Shown here piece by piece: positions 6,125 to 6,566 of a DNA stretch of 6,566 nt (its first letter is position 1; every line of letters begins with the position of its first letter). Location: NCBI GenBank assembly GCA_028293265.1, contig JAQGPB010000169.1, forward strand, positions 1-6,566. The letters are read 5' to 3'. The notes under the pieces were generated by a model. That model had not been told where the DNA came from, did no database searches, and saw only the letters and a program-made list of their open reading frames with translations. Source of the DNA: Pedosphaera sp. (GTDB taxonomy: Bacteria; Verrucomicrobiota; Verrucomicrobiae; Limisphaerales; Pedosphaeraceae). Position numbers and translations under genes: made by a program.

Positions 6125-6510
6125 TTGGTGCCTCCTTCCATTTCATCGAGCAGCCTGCGAATCTCAGCCAGTTCGTCCGGTGAGGATTTTTTGGCGGCGA
6201 GCGCCTGAAGAACAAGTTTCTGCGCCGAGCCGCCAAAGGCGCGTTCGAGCAGATGGCCGACCAACTGGCGCTGCACGCGTTCCTCCGAGCAGGTGGGCTG
6301 GTATATATGCGACCGCTCCTTTTCGTCCCGTTTGACGAGGCCTTTTTCCGTCATGATTTGCAAAAGCTTCAGCACGGTCGTGTAGCCGGTTTCCTGGCTG
6401 CGGTTGAGTTCATCGTGAACGGCGCGGACAGTCGCGGGGCCGAGCCGCCAGAGGACGCGCAGGATGGCGAGTTCAGAATCCGTGGGTTTGGGCAGCGTGG
6501 TCTTTTTCAT
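6121..6510 (-). CDS. BlaI/MecI/CopY-family transcriptional repressor
   Basis: This 129-residue DNA-binding protein has the family's usual length. A winged helix-turn-helix spans about residues 8-73. It begins PTDSELAILRVLW, has ATVRAVHDEL as the second helix, GYTTVLKLLQIM (42-53) as the recognition helix and KERSHIYQP (64-72) as the wing. The C-terminal dimerisation helices follow (75-125). In staphylococci such repressors are cut by the BlaR1/MecR1 protease, at Asn101-Phe102 in BlaI. The matching place here reads LVLQAL, with Gln102-Ala103 instead. The gene overlaps the M56 protease gene by ATGA, and its last codons (Glu-Gly-Gly) form that gene's ribosome binding site, so the two are translationally coupled. 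Its own start has no Shine-Dalgarno sequence. A palindrome and a -10-like box lie 36-55 bases upstream, consistent with autoregulation. Confidence 0.93.
   Translation of the reverse strand: MKKTTLPKPTDSELAILRVLWRLGPATVRAVHDELNRSQETGYTTVLKLLQIMTEKGLVKRDEKERSHIYQPTCSEERVQRQLVGHLLERAFGGSAQKLVLQALAAKKSSPDELAEIRRLLDEMEGGTK
6131..6137 (-). promoter_or_regulatory. Shine-Dalgarno site of the M56 fusion gene, inside the repressor gene
   Basis: On the minus strand AAGGAGG ends 6 bases before the ATG at 6124. It lies within the repressor's final codons and decides the protease start, which overlaps the repressor's TGA. Confidence 0.85.
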
Positions 6511-6545
6511 GCCATGGCAGAGATAAATTACGGTTGTCGCGGCTG

Positions 6546-6551
6546 ATATTA
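6546..6551 (-). promoter_or_regulatory. Candidate -10 box of the repressor-protease operon
   Basis: TAATAT on the minus strand (five of six to TATAAT if the fifth position is ignored) lies 35 bases before the repressor ATG. It overlaps the end of the palindrome at 6550-6565. A -35 box 17 bases further upstream would lie beyond the window, so the promoter cannot be completed here. Confidence 0.4.
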
Positions 6552-6565
6552 CGAAACTTTTCGTA
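6550..6565. promoter_or_regulatory. Candidate BlaI operator palindrome
   Basis: The minus strand reads TACGAAA-AG-TTTCGTA, a perfect inverted repeat with 7-bp arms and a 2-bp centre. BlaI/MecI proteins bind short dyads with TACA/TGTA-type half-sites as dimers; this one has the same outer TAC...GTA and a similar size. It lies between the expected -35 and -10 elements of the repressor operon, where bound repressor would block RNA polymerase. The site is one base from the window edge, so a second dyad could follow outside. Confidence 0.65.
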
Positions 6566-6566
6566 T

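Noticed and set aside
6507..6515. Two-codon frame ATG-GCA-TGA whose stop overlaps the repressor start
   Set aside because: It has no ribosome binding site and is short enough to be chance; there is no support for a leader-peptide role.

Overview
The window holds six protein-coding genes packed tightly on both strands. There are no RNA genes, CRISPR arrays or insertion sequences that I can see. The fairly GC-rich sequence, a lipoprotein, a PagL-like outer-membrane barrel and a very large M56 protease carrying a secretin-type module point to a Gram-negative, diderm bacterium. The style of the M56 and secretin-like domains, the BlaI partner and the 7-bp degenerate repeat at the left edge resemble Verrucomicrobiota (Pedosphaera/Limisphaerales-like). 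This placement is by pattern memory only, not by a search.

Left part, minus strand: a probable two-gene operon reads leftward. A half-size EamA/DMT-type membrane protein (1337-1867) is followed after 6 nt by a PaaK-like acyl-CoA ligase (44-1330). A short 7-bp-period degenerate repeat (1-46) follows and contributes the ligase stop codon. Middle, plus strand: a small lipoprotein with a BamE/SmpA-like pattern (1949-2368) diverges from the EamA gene through an 81-bp gap, where two promoter-like signals overlap back to back. It is followed by a PagL/acyloxyacyl-hydrolase-type barrel (2536-3219) with its own strong ribosome binding site.

Right part, minus strand: a BlaI-family repressor (6121-6510) and a BlaR1/M56-family membrane protease (3239-6124) overlap by ATGA. 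This is the classic BlaI-BlaR1 pair, but the penicillin-binding sensor of BlaR1 is replaced by about 575 residues that look like secretin N-domains plus a secretin homology core. A perfect 7+2+7 bp palindrome lies just upstream of the repressor gene, beside a -10-like box, and is the likely autoregulatory operator. The model I infer is that the periplasmic secretin-like module senses or contacts something in the envelope, the cytoplasmic zinc protease is activated, BlaI is inactivated, and the operon plus any other target is derepressed. The regulated target is not evident in this window.
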